Under the pieces are notes generated by a model. That model saw nothing but the letters and a program-made list of their open reading frames with translations, made no database searches and was not told the origin of the DNA. DNA of 64,000 nt from Mangrovibacterium sp041596335 (GTDB lineage: Bacteria > Bacteroidota > Bacteroidia > Bacteroidales > Prolixibacteraceae), in contig NZ_JBFHIT010000003.1 in assembly GCF_041596335.1 (NCBI RefSeq), forward strand, positions 62,001-126,000. The letters run 5' to 3'. Positions 18,286 through 29,400 of the stretch are shown here, one piece after another. Positions within the stretch are counted from its first letter, which is position 1. Each line of letters starts with the position of its first letter. The position numbers and the translations under genes are program-made.

Positions 18286-20274
18286 ATGAACCAATTCAAA
18301 ACCAAACAATTTTTAGTGCTTGCGCTGAGCTTTTTTCTAAGCTTTTCCGCATCAGCGGTCGATATCTGGGTTTCTCCGGGAGGAAAGGATTCCGAACCCG
18401 GCACTCAAAGCCGGCCAATGGCATCGGTGCAGGCAGCACTCGAAAAAGCGAGAGACTTAAGACAAAAGAATAGCGGCTCAATAAAAGATGGAGTCCAAAT
18501 CATTTTACAAGAGGGTGAATACTATCTGGCCAAACCGCTTCAGTTAGGGACTGAAGATTCGGGGACTGCTGCGTCACCGACCATCATCATGGCAGAAAAG
18601 CCGGACAAAGCCGTTATCAGCGGTGGTGTACTGGTAACCGACTGGCAGCAGGTTGAAGGCAATATTTACAAAGCGCGACTCAATCGCGATAGCAAGCTGC
18701 GCAGCCTGTTTGTCAACGGCAAGCGCAAGCGCATGGCCGGAACCGATGTGCCGGTCAATGGATTAGGAAACTGGGGTAAATTCACCATTGAAGGAAATGA
18801 AACTTGGGCTTTTGGCGCAGGTACGGCGATTGACGGGATAAAATTTGCGTCGAACGATATCCGACAGTATAAAAATCCGGGCGATGTTGAATTGGTTCAG
18901 TTTAATATCTGGACTGAAAAGATACTTTGCGCCCGAGATATGGAGCAACTGGGCGATACTACGATTATAAAACTGCAGCAGCCCTACGGTGCGATAGCCA
19001 CAACGATGGCCTGGGCCGGAAAAATCAACTACAAAAAAAGCTTTGTAGTTCGCAATGCGTTGGAACTGCTCGATTCACCGGGTGAGTTTTACTTCGACCG
19101 GAAAAGTCAAACGCTTTATTATTATAGTGATGGCGAAGATATGGCTACTGTAAAGGCCATTGCTCCCATGGCTGAAGGCTTGGTTCAGATCAAAGGCAGG
19201 TCAGCATCTGAACGGGTGAAAAATATTCGCTTCGAGGGAATCACCTTCTCGCACGACCATTGGCAACTGATGGACGTGGCCGATTCGCACGGCTTTGCCG
19301 GTATCCAAAGTTTGGGGCTGGCCACGAAATACATACCCGGCGGCAACTGGCACCCAACCGAGTATAACAGCACCGATGTTCCGGGGGGAGCTATTCAGGT
19401 TGAAAATGCCGAAAGCATCGAATTCGTTCGCAATAGCTTCGAGGGCATCAGCTCGGGAATCGCCATCAACTTGGTGAACGATGTGAAAAACAGCCGGGTT
19501 GAAGGCAACTATTTCCACGACCTGCTGGGCAATGCCGTCAATATTGGCCATCCGCAGCACTATAAAATCGGCGACGGCAACATTTTCCCCGAAAGCGTTG
19601 AAGGCCTTTGCGAGAACAACCGGGTGGCCAACAACTACCTTCGCAATGTTTGTCTCGATTTCAGACAGGTCGAAGGGATCACCTCGTTTTTTGTGGCCAA
19701 TACCGAAATTGTGCACAACGACGTGGAAGGCACGCCCTACGGCGCGATTGTTTGCGGTTGGTGGTGGGGCAATTCTGAACTTGCAGCTTCAACAGAGGCT
19801 AAAAACAATACGATAAGTTTCAATCGTGCAGGCAATACGCACAATGTCCTCGATGATGGGGGCATCATTTACTTGTTGGGCGAGCAGCCCGGAACGGTGG
19901 TCGAAGGTAATTATGTGTTCAATGGGCCGCGTTGCATTTATCCGGACGATGGCTCGGCTTACCTGACCATCAAACGGAATGTTGTTGGTAACGACAGCTA
20001 TAAATGGATGTGGTTGCACCTATGGACAAAACGCTGCCACGACATTACCGCTCGCGAAAATTACGTGAAGAACAACCTGCTGATGGACAATGGCACAAAT
20101 AATACCATTGAAAAAACCTACTCGTTCCGCGAAGATGAATGGTCGGACGAAGCACTGAAAATAATTGAAAATGCGGGTATTCAAGATGAATTCAAGGATA
20201 TTATACCCGAATCTGAACCTGATAAAATTAGTATACACCCGGCTGGTTTTAAGGAGCGGGACGTATTTCATTAA
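18286..20274 (+). CDS. GH141-like parallel beta-helix glycosidase, exported
   Basis: A 662-residue protein with a signal peptide (about residues 1-24, ending SASA). The mature start VDIWVSPGGKDSEPGTQSRP with PMASVQAALEKARDL is the recognisable opening of right-handed beta-helix enzymes grouped in GH141, whose characterised members include an alpha-L-fucosidase acting on rhamnogalacturonan II and a xylanase. Further beta-helix coils are seen at VENAESIEFVRNSFEGISSG, VEGNYFHDLLGNAVNIGHP and HNVLDDGGIIYLLGEQPGT; Asp-rich turns such as LDDGG are the probable catalytic area. Lies between GH2 and a mutarotase-like lipoprotein gene, consistent with release of a deoxy sugar in the periplasm. GH141 assignment is from recall of the family's sequence pattern, not from a search. 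Confidence 0.7.
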   Translation: MNQFKTKQFLVLALSFFLSFSASAVDIWVSPGGKDSEPGTQSRPMASVQAALEKARDLRQKNSGSIKDGVQIILQEGEYYLAKPLQLGTEDSGTAASPTIIMAEKPDKAVISGGVLVTDWQQVEGNIYKARLNRDSKLRSLFVNGKRKRMAGTDVPVNGLGNWGKFTIEGNETWAFGAGTAIDGIKFASNDIRQYKNPGDVELVQFNIWTEKILCARDMEQLGDTTIIKLQQPYGAIATTMAWAGKINYKKSFVVRNALELLDSPGEFYFDRKSQTLYYYSDGEDMATVKAIAPMAEGLVQIKGRSASERVKNIRFEGITFSHDHWQLMDVADSHGFAGIQSLGLATKYIPGGNWHPTEYNSTDVPGGAIQVENAESIEFVRNSFEGISSGIAINLVNDVKNSRVEGNYFHDLLGNAVNIGHPQHYKIGDGNIFPESVEGLCENNRVANNYLRNVCLDFRQVEGITSFFVANTEIVHNDVEGTPYGAIVCGWWWGNSELAASTEAKNNTISFNRAGNTHNVLDDGGIIYLLGEQPGTVVEGNYVFNGPRCIYPDDGSAYLTIKRNVVGNDSYKWMWLHLWTKRCHDITARENYVKNNLLMDNGTNNTIEKTYSFREDEWSDEALKIIENAGIQDEFKDIIPESEPDKISIHPAGFKERDVFH

Positions 20275-20286
20275 AATCCGGGTGAC

Positions 20287-20343
20287 GCGGTTTCTGACCG
20301 TGTTAGTTAAGGGAAGGACGACTAAAGCAGCGGTTTCTAACCA
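20287..20343. repeat. Two direct copies of a GCGGTTTCTrACC motif in the gap before the mutarotase-like gene
   Basis: GCGGTTTCTGACCG (20287-20300) and GCGGTTTCTAACCA (20330-20343) are 12/14 identical, 43 bases apart; each can fold on itself (GGTT/AACC and CGGT/ACCG). The rest of the 145-base gap (20275-20419) is GC-rich and structured, including CCATGG, with no gene. It may be a decayed intergenic repeat or mRNA-end element. Confidence 0.4.
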
Positions 20344-20419
20344 CTGCACCCATGGCAGAACCGAGGTGAACCCGTGTAAGCGGGAAACATGAAGCAAGAA
20401 ACCGAAAACTAAAAACTAA

Positions 20420-21133
20420 ATGAATCAGACGAACATCCATAATCTTCTGTCAACGTCAGTACTGGCGTTGTTGCTGTTGGTAGCTTGTCAATCTAAAAAT
20501 TCTCCAAAATCGGATGAATCGGCGGCTTTGGTGGCGGTTGACCGTGTTGCATTCGAACTGATTCTGGACGACGTTACACGACTGGATTCACTGTTAAATC
20601 AGATTGACGAAATCAGCATGGATAGTTATCAATGGAAGAATCATATTGTATTGTTTGGAGAAGTAAAGGATACTATAGGTGTTCGGGATTTGTTGTTAAA
20701 TACTGGTGTCAATCTAAAAATTAAAACTTACGACAATCCTTTCTATGTTTTTGACAGGGAGCAGCATTGCGGCGATAGTTTGGTTTTAAAGCCTTGGAAG
20801 AATTACCTGTTGACGGCCAATCTGGTTGCCGACTCTCTTCTTCAAAAGGAATATATGCACTACCATGCAGTACAGTTTGACAAGTGGCCCGAAGTGGCCA
20901 ATGGCTTTTGCAACGCTCAGTTTCAGCAACTGCTGGTGTATCGAAACGAGCGGCAGTTGATGCTGGTTATATCCGTTCCGGCCGACAAAACGCTCGACGA
21001 ACTGAATCCGATAACCGAAGAAAATAATCCTCGGGTGGCCGAATGGAACCAATTGATGAGCCGGTATCAGGAGGGAATAGCGGGAACAGCACCGGGTGAG
21101 TCCTGGGTGTTTTTCGAACCGGTTTCGCAATGA
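20420..21133 (+). CDS. Lipoprotein with L-rhamnose mutarotase-like C-terminal domain
   Basis: A 237-residue protein with a lipobox LLLVACQS (Cys23). Residues about 142-235 match the rhamnose mutarotase (RhaM, DUF718) pattern: EYMHYHAVQFDKWPEVANGF, then LLVYRNERQLMLVISVP, then PRVAEWNQLMSRYQ and GESWVFFEP. RhaM interconverts alpha and beta anomers of L-rhamnose and normally is a small cytoplasmic enzyme of about 105 residues. Here the module sits behind a lipid anchor and an N-terminal half (about 35-135) that may be a degenerate second copy of the same ferredoxin-like fold. Placed between GH141-like and GH67-N-like genes, so it may act on rhamnose or fucose released in the periplasm. Family call from pattern recognition. 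Confidence 0.65.
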   Translation: MNQTNIHNLLSTSVLALLLLVACQSKNSPKSDESAALVAVDRVAFELILDDVTRLDSLLNQIDEISMDSYQWKNHIVLFGEVKDTIGVRDLLLNTGVNLKIKTYDNPFYVFDREQHCGDSLVLKPWKNYLLTANLVADSLLQKEYMHYHAVQFDKWPEVANGFCNAQFQQLLVYRNERQLMLVISVPADKTLDELNPITEENNPRVAEWNQLMSRYQEGIAGTAPGESWVFFEPVSQ

Positions 21134-21176
21134 AAAAATAGAAACAATTTTTATTAAACAATAGAACAGATAACAA

Positions 21177-23906
21177 ATGAATTTTCGACGATTAAAAAGC
21201 ACATTTATATTGCTGGTGATTTTAGCAGCATTTAGCGGATGTACCGGAAAAGGAACGATACTAATTGTTTCGGAGCAGACGAACCCCCGTGAGCAATACG
21301 GAGTTGAACGACTATCAGCCCAATTGAAATTGGTTGGTTATCAGGTTGAACTTTCAAACGAAATAAAGGAATCGAAGCAGCCCAGGATTGTACTTGAACA
21401 CATTCAGGGCGATAGCCTGACTCTTCCAGCCGGTTTGGAGCACAAGGCATTTTCGACCACCGATGAAGGTTTTTCAATCGAGACCAAAGCAACCGAAATT
21501 TACATTCGGTCGACGGGAAGCAGCGGCATTTTATACGGATGTATGGAATTGGCTGACCGGATTCAGCAAGAACAGAAATTACCTCGGGAAATTCAGATAG
21601 ACGACCAGCCAGAAATGGTCATGCGCGGAACGTGTATCGGACTTCAAAAAACAAGTTATCTGCCCGGACGCGAAGTGTATGAGTATCCCTATACACCCGA
21701 AACTTTTCCTTGGTTTTACGATAAAGAACTTTGGATCCAGTACCTAGATATGATGGTTGAAAACCGTTACAATTCGCTGTATTTGTGGAATGGTCATCCT
21801 TTCGCGTCGCTGGTCAAACTCGACGACTATCCCTACGCTGTTGAAGTCGATGATGCAACTTTCGAGAAAAATAAAGAGATATTTGCCTTTTTGACCACCG
21901 AAGCCGAAAAACGTGGGATTTGGGTCATTCAAATGTTTTATAATATTATTGTGTCGAAACCATTTGCCGAGCAAAACAACCTCGAAACGCAGGATCGGAA
22001 CCGGCCAATTGTGCCGATCATTGCAGACTACACCCGAAAAAGCATTGCCGCCTTCATCGAAAACTATCCGAACGTAGGCTTGCTCGTTACCTTAGGCGAG
22101 GCTATGAATACCATCGACGACGATGTGGAATGGTTTTCAAAGACTATTATTCCCGGTGTGCAGGACGGCCTGAAAGCCCTGGGTTCGACTCACGAGCCAC
22201 CCATCGTTTTGCGTGGTCACGACACCGATGCCGAGCGGGTAATGCAGGCATCGCTGCCGATTTACAAGAATCTCTACACCATGTTTAAATACAACGGCGA
22301 GTCGTTAACGACCTATAATCCGCGCGATTCGTGGTCGTCAATACCTACTGCGTTAAGCGAATTGGGCTCGGTGCATATTTCCAATGTGCACATTTTGGCC
22401 AACCTGGAGCCGTTTCGTTATGCCTCTCCCGACTTCATCCAGAAAAGTGTGCAGGCCATGCACTCCGAACAGGGAGCCAATGGTTTGCATTTGTATCCGC
22501 AGGCTTCGTATTGGGATTGGCCCTACACCGCAGACAATACGCCTGAACGACTGCTCGAAATCGATCGCGACCGCATGTGGTACGACGCGTGGGCCCGCTA
22601 CGCCTGGAAAGCCAAGCGCGACCGGAACGACGAAATCAGCTATTGGGCCGGTAAGCTGAACGAATTTTACGGAAGCAAAACCGCCGGCGAAAATTTACTG
22701 ACCGCCTACGAAGAAAGCGGCGAAATTGCGCCAAAGCTCTTGCGAACCTTCGGTATTTCGGACGGCAACCGCCAAACCCTTCTTTTGGGCATGTTCATGG
22801 GGCAGCTGGTCAACCCGCAGAAATACAATGTGTACAGCAACTTCTGGACATCGAGCGGTCCCTTGAAAGAAGTCCTGCAGGTTTATGCTGAAAAGGAATT
22901 TAAAGGTGAAGCGCACGAGGGTGAAACTCCGCCGCAAATTATTGCCGAAGTGGCCGAACATGGCCGCAAAGCTGTTGCAGCAATCGAGGCTGTTTCAAGC
23001 CAAATTACCAAAAATAACGACGAGTTTGAACGACTGAAAAATGATATGCACTGCTACCAGGCATTTGCCGACTGCTTCGCAGAAAAAGCGAAAGCCGCAA
23101 TGCTGGTGCTCAACTATAAATATTCGAATAAAATTGAAGACCTGGAAGCCGCCCTGCCGCATTTGGAGAAGGCTCTGGAGCACTACCAAAAGCTTGTCGA
23201 CCTGACCAAAGATTCGTACCTGTATGCCAACAGCATGCAAACCGCTCAACGCCGAATACCGATTTCGGGAGTCGACGGTACCAACAAAACCTGGGTGGAG
23301 TTGCTGCCGCATTATCAAACGGAGCTCGATAACTTCAAACGAAACCTGCAAATGTTAAAAGACAACGGCGGACAGATGTCGTCAGTTCATCCGAAGTTGA
23401 AATCAGTTGAAGTGCATGTTCTCAATGCCGAAGGCAAACGCTATTCGCTTAAGGAAGGCGTACAGGTTTACTCCGACAATAAAGCAAAAATTGCAGCGGT
23501 GTCCGATGAATTGAAAAACTTATCGGGTGTGCAGTTTTCAGATGACGCGCAGCGCGAAAACGGAACAGTTTTGCGATTTAAAACCGATAAGCCAGTGAAA
23601 GTGGTCGTGGGCTATTTCAATACCAACAGCTATTCGGTTTTGGAGCCACCAACGCTCGAAACCAATGCTGCAGCCAACGATCGGGGGCAGGCTGATATTA
23701 AAATTGCCAATGCCATCGACCTTCCCGGCTTGTATCCGGTAAATGTGTACACCTATCAATTTGAAGCAGGCGAGCAGGAGCTGGTTTTAGGAAAAGGACG
23801 TGTCCTGATTCTGGGCTTTATGGATGCCGGGCAGGAAATTGAGATCCACGATGCCGGTATGGTAGACGACCCGAATGGCCCAGCTGTTGACTGGTTGTTT
23901 TATTAG
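21177..23906 (+). CDS. Lipoprotein glycosidase with GH67-N/GH20-like N-terminus and TIM barrel
   Basis: A 909-residue protein with a lipobox (AAFSGCTG, Cys22). Residues about 28-140 form the alpha/beta module seen at the N-terminus of GH67/GH20-type enzymes (ILIVSEQTNPREQYGVERLS, STGSSGILYGCMELADRIQ). A TIM barrel follows (about 150-500) with MMVENRYNSLYLWNGHPFAS, TLGEAMNTIDDD and SNVHILANLEPFRYAS; Glu in TLGEA is a candidate catalytic acid. A helical region (about 520-720) and C-terminal beta domain (about 735-909) complete it. Similar proteins in pectin loci are sometimes labelled alpha-galacturonidase, which would suit the locus, but I cannot confirm that name and no characterised relative is certain. 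Confidence 0.6.
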   Translation: MNFRRLKSTFILLVILAAFSGCTGKGTILIVSEQTNPREQYGVERLSAQLKLVGYQVELSNEIKESKQPRIVLEHIQGDSLTLPAGLEHKAFSTTDEGFSIETKATEIYIRSTGSSGILYGCMELADRIQQEQKLPREIQIDDQPEMVMRGTCIGLQKTSYLPGREVYEYPYTPETFPWFYDKELWIQYLDMMVENRYNSLYLWNGHPFASLVKLDDYPYAVEVDDATFEKNKEIFAFLTTEAEKRGIWVIQMFYNIIVSKPFAEQNNLETQDRNRPIVPIIADYTRKSIAAFIENYPNVGLLVTLGEAMNTIDDDVEWFSKTIIPGVQDGLKALGSTHEPPIVLRGHDTDAERVMQASLPIYKNLYTMFKYNGESLTTYNPRDSWSSIPTALSELGSVHISNVHILANLEPFRYASPDFIQKSVQAMHSEQGANGLHLYPQASYWDWPYTADNTPERLLEIDRDRMWYDAWARYAWKAKRDRNDEISYWAGKLNEFYGSKTAGENLLTAYEESGEIAPKLLRTFGISDGNRQTLLLGMFMGQLVNPQKYNVYSNFWTSSGPLKEVLQVYAEKEFKGEAHEGETPPQIIAEVAEHGRKAVAAIEAVSSQITKNNDEFERLKNDMHCYQAFADCFAEKAKAAMLVLNYKYSNKIEDLEAALPHLEKALEHYQKLVDLTKDSYLYANSMQTAQRRIPISGVDGTNKTWVELLPHYQTELDNFKRNLQMLKDNGGQMSSVHPKLKSVEVHVLNAEGKRYSLKEGVQVYSDNKAKIAAVSDELKNLSGVQFSDDAQRENGTVLRFKTDKPVKVVVGYFNTNSYSVLEPPTLETNAAANDRGQADIKIANAIDLPGLYPVNVYTYQFEAGEQELVLGKGRVLILGFMDAGQEIEIHDAGMVDDPNGPAVDWLFY

Positions 23907-23988
23907 AAGGAAAGATATGAGATATAAGAAATGAGAGAGGACGATGAGAGACACGAAGAAGAATTTCAGCATTGAGAAAGGATATAAA

Positions 23989-26445
23989 ATGAGACAATTT
24001 TTGATAGGGCTACTTTTTATTGGGTTTGCAACGAATGGCGCGGCACAGCCTGGGACGAAATTAAAACTTTGGTACGACGAACCGGCCTACAAATGGACAG
24101 AAGCGCTTCCCATCGGAAACGGCCGGCTGGCCGCCATGATTTACGGCACAACCGGCGTTGAACAAATTCAGCTGAATGAAGAAACGATCTGGTCAGGGGG
24201 ACCAAATAACAATACCAATCCTGAAATGGCCAAGGTGCTCCCTGAGATTACCCGTTTGTTCTTCGAAGGGAAATACCAGGAAGCTGATGATTTGGCAAAT
24301 GCCGAAAAACGGGCAAAGAACAACGGGATGAAATACCAACCGGTTGGTAATCTTTGGCTGACCTTTCCGGGGCATGAAGAAGTGAACAACTATTATCGGG
24401 ATTTGAATATTGAAGATGCTATTTCAACCGTGAAGTATCAGCTTGATGGTGTTGAATACACCCGCGAGTATTTTGCCTCGCTGGACAACGGTACAATCAT
24501 GGTTCGTCTGACTGCCAGCGAAAAAGGGAAGATAAACTGCACCCTGGGGATGGATTGCGACTTGCGCAGCCGAGTCCTGGTTGAAAACGATTCGACGATT
24601 CATTTGTCGGGCATTACCGATGACCACGAAGGGGTTTTGGGACAGGTTCGTTTTGAAGCTCTGGTGAAACCACTTGTAAAAGGCGGTGAAATAAAGCTGC
24701 TCGATAGGGGATTGAAAATTGAGCAGGCTGATGAAGCAACCATTTTCATTTCAATCGCTTCAAACTTTAAAAATTACCGGGACATCAGCGGCGATGGCTT
24801 TGCCAAAGCCGATTCCATTTTAAAGAAAGCTCTTCAAACCGACTACGAAACGGCTAAAGGCAGACATCAGGAAATTTACCGGCATTTTTTCAAGCGCTCA
24901 ACGCTCGATTTGGGTGACAGCGGCGCTTCTGCCAAAACAACCGATCAGCGAGTGGTTGATTTCAAAAACGGTGACGATCCGCAGTTGGTGAGTCTTTACT
25001 TTCAGTTTGGCCGCTACCTGATGATTTCAGGATCGCAACCGGGAAGTCAACCAATGAACCTGCAGGGTAAATGGAACGATCGCGTGGATCCGCCATGGGA
25101 TTGCAAGTATACCACCAATATAAACGCTGAAATGAATTACTGGCCGGCCGAGCTGACCAATCTTTCGGAGCTGCACGAGCCTTTCCTGAAAATGGTGAAA
25201 GAGCTTTCGCAAAGCGGACAGGAGACTGCGAGGATACTTTATGACGCTCGCGGTTGGGTGCTGCACCACAATACTGATATCTGGCGCATTACCGGACCGG
25301 TTGACTGGGCTCGGTCTGGTCTTTGGCCAACGGGCGGCGCCTGGGTTTGCCAGCATTTGTGGGAACATTATCAGCATACCGGCGACCGGGAATTTCTGGC
25401 CGACGCTTATCCGGCCATGAAAGGTGCTGCCGAATTTTTACTCGATATCTTAATTGAAGAACCTACACATGGCTGGTTGGTGATTGGCCCGTCGGTATCA
25501 CCGGAAAATAATTATCTGCCCAAAATAAACGTCGGAGTTGGAAATACGATGGACAACCAGCTGGTGTTCGACCTGTTTTCGAATGTCATTCGCACAGCTA
25601 AAACTTTAGGGGTGGATGCAGCCTTTGCCGATTCGCTGGCCACCGCCAAAGATCGGTTGCCGCCCATGCAAATCGGCCAGCACAGCCAATTGCAGGAGTG
25701 GATCAAGGATTGGGATCGCATAGACGATACGCACCGTCACGTCTCGCATTTGTACAGCGTTTATCCGAGCAACCAGATTTCGCCTTTCCGCTCACCGGAA
25801 CTTTTTCAGGCAGCCAAAAACTCACTCATTTATCGCGGCGATGTGTCTACCGGCTGGTCAATGGGCTGGAAGGTGAACCTCTGGGCTCGCTTTATGGATG
25901 GCGACCATGCATTGAAGCTGATTGGTGACCAGTTGTCGCCATCGCTACCCAATGAAAAGGGAAAGGAAACAGGCGGAACATATCCGAATTTATTCGATGC
26001 GCACCCGCCTTTCCAAATCGACGGGAACTTTGGCTGCACTGCCGGTATTGCCGAAATGTTGATGCAGAGCTATGATGGCTTTGTGAATATTTTGCCGGCT
26101 TTGCCCACGAAATGGCAAAAAGGCGAAGTGACCGGTCTGGTGGCTCGTGGCGGTTTTGTGATCGACATCCGCTGGGAAAACGGAAAGGTTGTTGAGTTGA
26201 TTGTGGAGTCGAAGTTGGGCGGCAATCTTCGGATTCGTTCGCTCGATCAGCTGGTCAATGTTGAGGGAGAAAAATTGCTGCTTGCCAATGGTGAAAATCA
26301 AAATCCTTACTATCAGCTAAATCCGGTGAAGACCCCTTTGATTTCAAAAAAGGCGAAACTGAAAAAAACAAAGCTGGCAAAAACCTGGATGTATGATTTT
26401 CCGACCGAAGCTGGTAAAATATACACCTTCAAAGCGGTAAACTAA
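23989..26445 (+). CDS. GH95 family alpha-L-fucosidase/galactosidase, exported
   Basis: The ATG at 23989 is chosen because it directly precedes a signal peptide (MRQFLIGLLFIGFATNGAAQ); an upstream in-frame ATG at 23944 would add 15 charged residues. The 818-residue protein opens with the GH95 signature LWYDEPAYKWTEALPIGNGR and IQLNEETIWSGGP. The catalytic set known from the Bifidobacterium enzyme is visible: TTNIN (Asn377, Asn379), Glu506 in GPSVSPENN, HRHVSHLY near 582-589 and Asp678 in QIDGNFG. Inverting hydrolysis of alpha-1,2-L-fucosyl or alpha-L-galactosyl ends is expected; both occur in rhamnogalacturonan II and xyloglucan side chains. Its stop is two bases from the next ATG, so it is coupled to the GH2 gene. 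Confidence 0.92.
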   Translation: MRQFLIGLLFIGFATNGAAQPGTKLKLWYDEPAYKWTEALPIGNGRLAAMIYGTTGVEQIQLNEETIWSGGPNNNTNPEMAKVLPEITRLFFEGKYQEADDLANAEKRAKNNGMKYQPVGNLWLTFPGHEEVNNYYRDLNIEDAISTVKYQLDGVEYTREYFASLDNGTIMVRLTASEKGKINCTLGMDCDLRSRVLVENDSTIHLSGITDDHEGVLGQVRFEALVKPLVKGGEIKLLDRGLKIEQADEATIFISIASNFKNYRDISGDGFAKADSILKKALQTDYETAKGRHQEIYRHFFKRSTLDLGDSGASAKTTDQRVVDFKNGDDPQLVSLYFQFGRYLMISGSQPGSQPMNLQGKWNDRVDPPWDCKYTTNINAEMNYWPAELTNLSELHEPFLKMVKELSQSGQETARILYDARGWVLHHNTDIWRITGPVDWARSGLWPTGGAWVCQHLWEHYQHTGDREFLADAYPAMKGAAEFLLDILIEEPTHGWLVIGPSVSPENNYLPKINVGVGNTMDNQLVFDLFSNVIRTAKTLGVDAAFADSLATAKDRLPPMQIGQHSQLQEWIKDWDRIDDTHRHVSHLYSVYPSNQISPFRSPELFQAAKNSLIYRGDVSTGWSMGWKVNLWARFMDGDHALKLIGDQLSPSLPNEKGKETGGTYPNLFDAHPPFQIDGNFGCTAGIAEMLMQSYDGFVNILPALPTKWQKGEVTGLVARGGFVIDIRWENGKVVELIVESKLGGNLRIRSLDQLVNVEGEKLLLANGENQNPYYQLNPVKTPLISKKAKLKKTKLAKTWMYDFPTEAGKIYTFKAVN

Positions 26446-26447
26446 CG

Positions 26448-29400
26448 ATGAAGAATTCCTTCCAACTAAAAAATAAAATGGTGAATGCCTGCTTGTTGGC
26501 GAGCTTGTTTTTTATGCTGACACAAGTGGGGCAGGCTCAACCGATCGATAAAAAAAATCAGGTTCGCCAGCAGGTATTGTTGAATGCTGACTGGCAAACG
26601 GTGTTGCTGGACGACAAAGAGGCTTCCGGTTTTCAAGATCCTGACTTTCGGTATGAGAACTGGAAACAAGTCAACATACCCCACAATTGGGACGATTACG
26701 GTGGCTTCCGCCGTTTGGTACATGGTAATCTGCACGGTTCGGCGTTCTACCGCAAGACGTTCTCGGTTCAGAAGATTGAAAAGAATAAACAATATTTCCT
26801 TTGGTTCGAAGGTGTTGGATCTTATGCCACTGTTTGGCTGAACGGCGATTCAATTGGCTACCACGCCGGTGGCCGCACTTCGTTTACATTGGATGTCACT
26901 TCTGCTTTGAACGAAGGACAAAACCTCCTGTCTGTTCGGGCCGATCATCCGGCTGAGATTCGCGATTTGCCTTGGGTTTGCGGAGGTTGCAGCTCGGAGT
27001 GGGGTTTTTCGGAAGGAAGCCAGCCGCTGGGTGTTTTTCGTCCGGTGCACCTGATTGTGACTGATGACGTTCGGATTGAACCTTTTGGTGTACACATCTG
27101 GAACGATAAAAATATTAGTGCTGAAAAAGCAACTTTGAATTTGACAACCGAAGTTCGCAACTACGGCGAAAAGACCAGGAAACTGAAAGTTGTCAGCCGG
27201 TTGTTGAGCGCGGAAGGAGACTTAGTCGCCGAAACTACGGCTTCGGTTTCGGTGAAGCCGGGCGTAACAGATACGGTGGCGCAACAAATGCCGGATATTC
27301 AAAATCCGGAGCTTTGGTCACTCGAAAATCCCTATCTGTACATTCTTGAAACCTCGGTCTACGAGGGCAAAAAACTGCTCGACCAATTGCATACTTCTTA
27401 TGGAATCCGATGGATCAACTGGGACATTCACCACGAGGGAGCAACCAATCGTTTCTACCTGAACGGGAAGCCGGTTCTGATTAACGGAACCGCCGAGTAC
27501 GAACACCTGATGGGGCGAAGCCATGCTTTTACCGATGAACAAATCAAGTCGCGTGTTGCGCAAGTGCATGACGCCGGATACAACTCGTTTCGCGATGCAC
27601 ACCAGCCGCACAACTTACGCTACCAGGAATATTGGGACAGCCTGGGGATTTTGTGGTGGCCGCAAATGGCCGCACACATCTGGTTCGACAATCAGGCCTT
27701 CCGCGATAATTTTAAACAATTATTGACCGATTGGATGCGCGAACGACGCAATAGCCCGTCCGTCATTTTGTGGGGACTGGAAAACGAAAGTACGCTGCCA
27801 ACAGATTTTGCCGAAGAGTGTTCGGCGCTGATTCGAAAACTCGACCCCTCTACAAGTTCACAGCGACTGATAACAACCTGCAACGGCGGAACCGGAACCG
27901 ACTGGAATGTCATTCAAAACTGGTCGGGAACGTACGGTGGTAATCCGGAGGCCTATGATGAGGAAATATCGAGGCAATTGCTGAATGGTGAATACGGCGC
28001 CTGGCGCAGTATCGACCTGCACACCGAAGGGGAGTTTGAGCAGGACGGAATATGGAGTGAAGATCGCTTCAACTTATTGATGGAGTCAAAGATCCGCCTG
28101 GCAGAGAAAGCTGGCGATCGTATATGCGGCCAGTATCACTGGTTGCTGAATTCGCACGAAAACCCGGGCCGCACGCAGGGAGGGGAAGGTACTCGAGAAC
28201 TTGACAGGCTTGGCCCGGTAAATTATAAAGGGTTGATTTCAGCCTGGGGTGAAATGCTAGATGGCTGGTACATGTACCGCGCCAATTATGTTTCATCCAA
28301 AGAGCAACCGATGGTTTACCTGGTTTCGCATACCTGGCCCGATCGATGGATGACGCCCGGCCTAAAGGATGGCATTCGTGTGTTTTCGAATTGCGATGAA
28401 GTGGAGCTGTTTAACGGCCTGCGCGAAAAGTCGCTCGGGAAACTGAAAAATCCGGGGCGCGGACAGCATTTCGTCTGGAATCAAGCCGATATTCAAAATA
28501 ACGTGCTAGTTGCAGTTGGCTATGTTGGTGGAGTGGCAGTGGCGAGCGATGTAATTGTCGTTCACCATTTACCAGAAGCTAAAAACATAGAAAAACTGGC
28601 TGGTGACCTTCAACCTTTAAATGAAAATACCGATCGTAATTATTTGTACCGGGTTAATTGCGGAGGCGCTGAATATATCGACCGCGCCGGTAACCGATGG
28701 GAAGCCGATGTGCGTTGGGATGGCGGCAACAGTTGGGGCTCGCGTTCGTGGACGGACGACTACCCCGGATTGCCCGCTTTTTATGGCAGTCAGCGCCAAA
28801 CCTGCGATCCGATTGAAAGTACAATGGATTGGCCCCTTTTACAGTCGTTCCGCTACGGACAGCATAAACTGAGCTACCATTTTCCCGTTCCCGACGGTAA
28901 CTGCGAGGTAGAATTGTATTTCATAGAACCTTGGTACGGAACCGGCGGTAGCCTGAATTGCGAAGACTGGCGAGTGTTTGACGTGGCTGTGAACGATAAA
29001 ATTGTATTAAAAGATCTGGATATTTGGAAAGAAGTCGGACACGACCGAATGATGAAAAAGACAGTTTCGGTTGAGGTGACAGATGGCCGGCTTGAACTGA
29101 GCTTCCCGCAAGTAAAATCGGGACAGGCGGTGATCTCGGCCATTGCAATTTCGTCGGCCGACGAATCACTCAAAGCGGTTCCGGCTTCCGAAAAACTCCT
29201 TCAATTAAAAGCTGAAACAAAAGACTGGACAACACAAAGCTGGTTGAATACGGGCGACGCAATTGATGAAGCAAACACCTGCCAATTTGCAGAACTCCCA
29301 CCTGTACTTTACAGTGCCGAGTGGCTAAAACCAACGAATATCAATAATCCGGGGAGCATTGATTTCTCAACCCGAACAGATGCGGATATTTTCCTGGCGC

